Assembly: GCF_022965805.1 (NCBI RefSeq)
Contig: NC_133110.1
Location: forward strand, 35,836,317-35,900,316
Source: Primulina eburnea
Taxonomy: Eukaryota > Streptophyta > Magnoliopsida > Lamiales > Gesneriaceae
DNA: 64,000 nucleotides
Direction of reading: 5' to 3'
Position numbers and translations under genes: made by a program. Each line of letters begins with the position of its first letter. The stretch's first letter is position 1. Shown here piece after piece: positions 61,431-64,000 of the stretch. The notes under the pieces are model-generated. The model was not told where the DNA came from, did not search any database, and saw nothing but the letters and a program-made list of their open reading frames with translations.

Positions 61431-62310
61431 CCAAAATTATCATTTCAATTAAAATGGTAAAAATCCCATTATGTGATCCATGTGAATAGGGTGAGCTGAG
61501 TCGAGTTATCCACCGAATCTGATGAAAGGGAAAACGAGCAGGGAAATTCCTTCCAAAGTAGGCAAGGTATCGTGAAATCAAGAAGAGAAACACGTTAATG
61601 GGCGTCGGAGGAGTGTCAAACGTGGCCACTCCGATGCTTAAGTCAGCATGTGAAGATGATGAAGATAATCAGTGTAGCTTGGGAGAGAAATAAATGCTAC
61701 TGATGTCAATATATGTGTGAATATATGTGGTTGAATGTGTTTAATGCAAACAAACATGCTATTTATAGGAAGGAAGGTAATTAGTTCATTGTTTTCAGTG
61801 CTCACTTACCACCAATAGCATTTGATGTTGACTTCCTGTTACGTCGCCCTACTTTCCACTGTGTCAAATCAATATGATTCTGTTAGGCACACTTACTGAG
61901 GTAAGATATTACATACTCTCGCACTCGAGAGCGGTACTATTATCGACGTAGCCCAAGTAGAATGCCTCCCGATGGCTTGTATGAAAGCCCGGGATTTTGA
62001 TAACCCGGGGAGAAAATGTCTTGGGCATTCACCTGTCCGATTTCTGAATAACTCTTTCTGCAAAATTACCATGATTTTGGGTATCCATAGGATATCTTGG
62101 ATCATCCATGACTTGGACTCTTACAAGGTATCATCTCATAAAACTAATCTTTGAATGATGTTTTTAGCAAGATCATCTTAAAAATTAACTCTTGACCCCA
62201 TGTTTGGCTTATTAGCATCTCATAAAACTAATCTTTGAATGATGTTTTTAGCAAGATCATCTTAAAAATTAACTCTTGACCCCATGTTTGGCTTATTAGG
62301 GTACAAGAAT
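61430..62310 (-). mobile_element. Gypsy-type LTR, solo or fragment
   Basis: On the minus strand there is a TATA box CTATAAATAGC (61758-61768). Downstream is CTGACTTAAGCATCGGAGTG and CTCCTCCGACGCCCATTAAC, a combination I associate with the R-U5 region of plant Ty3/gypsy LTRs. No pol lies next to it. Both ends and any target duplication are unresolved. Confidence 0.6.
62132..62299. repeat. 84-bp perfect tandem duplication
   Basis: 62132-62215 and 62216-62299 appear identical, each starting CATCTCATAAAACTAATC and ending TTTGGCTTATTAG. They lie at the upstream end of the gypsy-type LTR. Confidence 0.9.
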
Positions 62311-63435
62311 TCAATTGGATATCCATAGAGGAAGAAATAGAGAGGAGCAATATTGAATTATAACCACATATATATTATTACATTTCACGTTTGGGACAAA
62401 CAAACATACATATAAATTAATATGTGTGTGCCCGTTTGGTCGAAAAATATGTTTAGCAACAGCAAACATTTTAAAATTAAAAGGAACATTATTCAATACT
62501 CGCTTCTATTATATATTATATTTCCACACTAGCATATGTCTAATAAGTAGCATATTTAAATTTATATAATATAAATTTATGGAAGACATTTTATTTTTTT
62601 CTTTTGAGTAAGATTATTATTATGATGGGACATGTCACATTACAATGTAAATAGTATATCCATGTATGGTTGTCATCAGCCACTTTATTACATTCACTAG
62701 TCAACGTTGATACGTCAATCTTGGCCATGCCAAGTTCTTTTCCTAAATTTAATGTGTCCACAATTTCTACGAGATGAACATGGATACTTTTTTGTTTAAT
62801 TTAGAAAAGTTATATTCTTACTATGGTAGTTTGCATATTTTGAATTTTTTTCATGTTAATTATCAGTCAATTTATAATATTATATCAGCAATTTTTATTT
62901 TTAATTTCTATTTTAGCCTTTTCTCCAACTGATTGATGATGTGATGCCAAAAAATGATGATAGCGCCACCGAAATTTGATGGCGTATTTTGATGTCACGT
63001 CAGCGCTCCAATGAAAATGAATAAAATAGAAAAAATACAAGTTATTAGACAAATATCATAAATTGACAGATAACATGACAAAATAAAAAATATACAAATT
63101 ATATGACAAATATAATTTTCCCGATCATATAATTCCCAATTCCCAGGACTTCATGATTCTACCTCATATGGATCATGTGCCATTGTTTCTTTTATTTGTC
63201 CTTTTTCTTTTCTTTTTCTCTTGGAAGAACACCACGGAATGTTACATGTCGAATTCTATCGATTTATCAAAATATACGTCACATATAACTCTAACGAACT
63301 TGAAAAATTATTTGTCGATAAGCTCGTGTTGATTATTCATATGTAATTTCCTCATGTATTCGAAAATTCCCGAAAGTTAGTCGCCTTGATCTCAAATATA
63401 TTAAATCATATCCTCGCGCGCTACTCGGACTACAC
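62311..63435. other. Intergenic, no gene seen
   Basis: AT-rich; no coding pattern, terminal repeat or RNA gene recognised. Confidence 0.5.
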
Positions 63436-64000
63436 TGTAGTGACCCGTTCCAGAATCACCTACTAATCAAAAACTAAGCATGCAATTAACCTAATTAACA
63501 ATAATCAGAGATAACAGCGGAAATAGTCAACAAAAATAGTTATACAACCATATCGAATCAAAACAATACCGATAAACCAACCAGCTACTCAACGTCCTCC
63601 TCCTGCTCCTCCTGAGCTGTCCAACCTGAGGCCTGCCCCGTGGGAATGGGGTGTCCAAGAATAAACAAAACCGAGGACGTGAGCGATAAGAACGCCCAGT
63701 ACAAAAGTATGAGTATACAGACCTATATGAAATGCACATGCTATGATCATGATACCGGGGTAGTCAAGAAACAGGAGTCACAAAAGGATCTCAACAATGC
63801 TCAGTCTAGAGGCGCCAAGTGGATAGTGCCGCGCGGTACACCTCTGGGTCACTGCATCCACTACAAGACAGACGTGGACCTAAAATGTCCCGGACCACCG
63901 AAGCCCTCCCGACCCGTCGGCCACTGTGTACTCTCGGTGTCCATGCGTCCACAAGACAGGGCTGAGCGGCCCCAAGATATAGCTTATCTCGAAAGAGATA
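63436..64000 (-). mobile_element. Second copy of the gypsy-type LTR, running off the window
   Basis: From TGTAGTGACCCGTTCCAG it follows 4060-4680 closely, with small indels (a shorter stretch near 63540). Only the first 565 bp are in the window, so it may be a solo LTR or the end of a complete element. Confidence 0.85.

Overview
This is a 64 kb piece of nuclear DNA from a flowering plant. The signs are spliced bHLH and Atossa-type genes with GT-AG introns, plant Ty1/copia and Ty3/gypsy retrotransposons with tRNA-Met-type primer sites, a tRNA-derived SINE, TRIMs, MITEs and long (TA)n tracts. Several repeat families look like those I associate with Lamiales/asterid genomes, but that is memory, not a search. 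About two thirds of the window is transposon-derived. I see no rRNA or tRNA gene, CRISPR array or bacterial-type operon.

Left part (1-16.3 kb): the tail of a plus-strand copia element (1-557) faces a minus-strand copy of the same family (780-16331, target duplication TATTA). The second copy has been entered by a minus-orientation gypsy solo LTR (4060-5562, target duplication ATACG) and by a plus-strand copia element of another family (5616-13593), which has two frameshifts, a nonsense codon and a mostly deleted 5' LTR. Next, 16.3-19.9 kb holds a roughly 120-bp perfect inverted repeat running into a (TA)n(CA)n tract, and a TRIM-like array.

Middle part (19.9-42.1 kb): a truncated minus-strand gypsy element carries a solo-LTR-like insert (22504-23882) in its LTR and, inside its integrase, a large minus-strand copia element with about 1-kb LTRs (24496-35882). 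That element has a long extra ORF between pol and the 3' LTR and a small antisense ORF preceded by a TATA box. Beyond it lie a (AAT)n tract, a SINE with a 16-bp target duplication, an old LTR, a LINE RNase H scrap and a MULE-type MITE.

Right part (44-64 kb): this is the gene-bearing part, with three host genes. They are a six-exon Atossa/DUF4210-like gene (44813-48154, +), an intronless SAM-domain gene (50974-51648, -) and a seven-exon bHLH137-like transcription factor (58699-60444, +). A young TRIM (57737-58560) ends about 20 bp upstream of the bHLH TATA box and separates it from a diverged duplicate of the core promoter. A hAT-type MITE containing a nested MULE-type MITE ends just upstream of that. 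The window closes with a gypsy LTR fragment and a second copy of the solo-LTR family seen at 4 kb. The genes show no sign of working together; the structure of the window is set by layered insertions.
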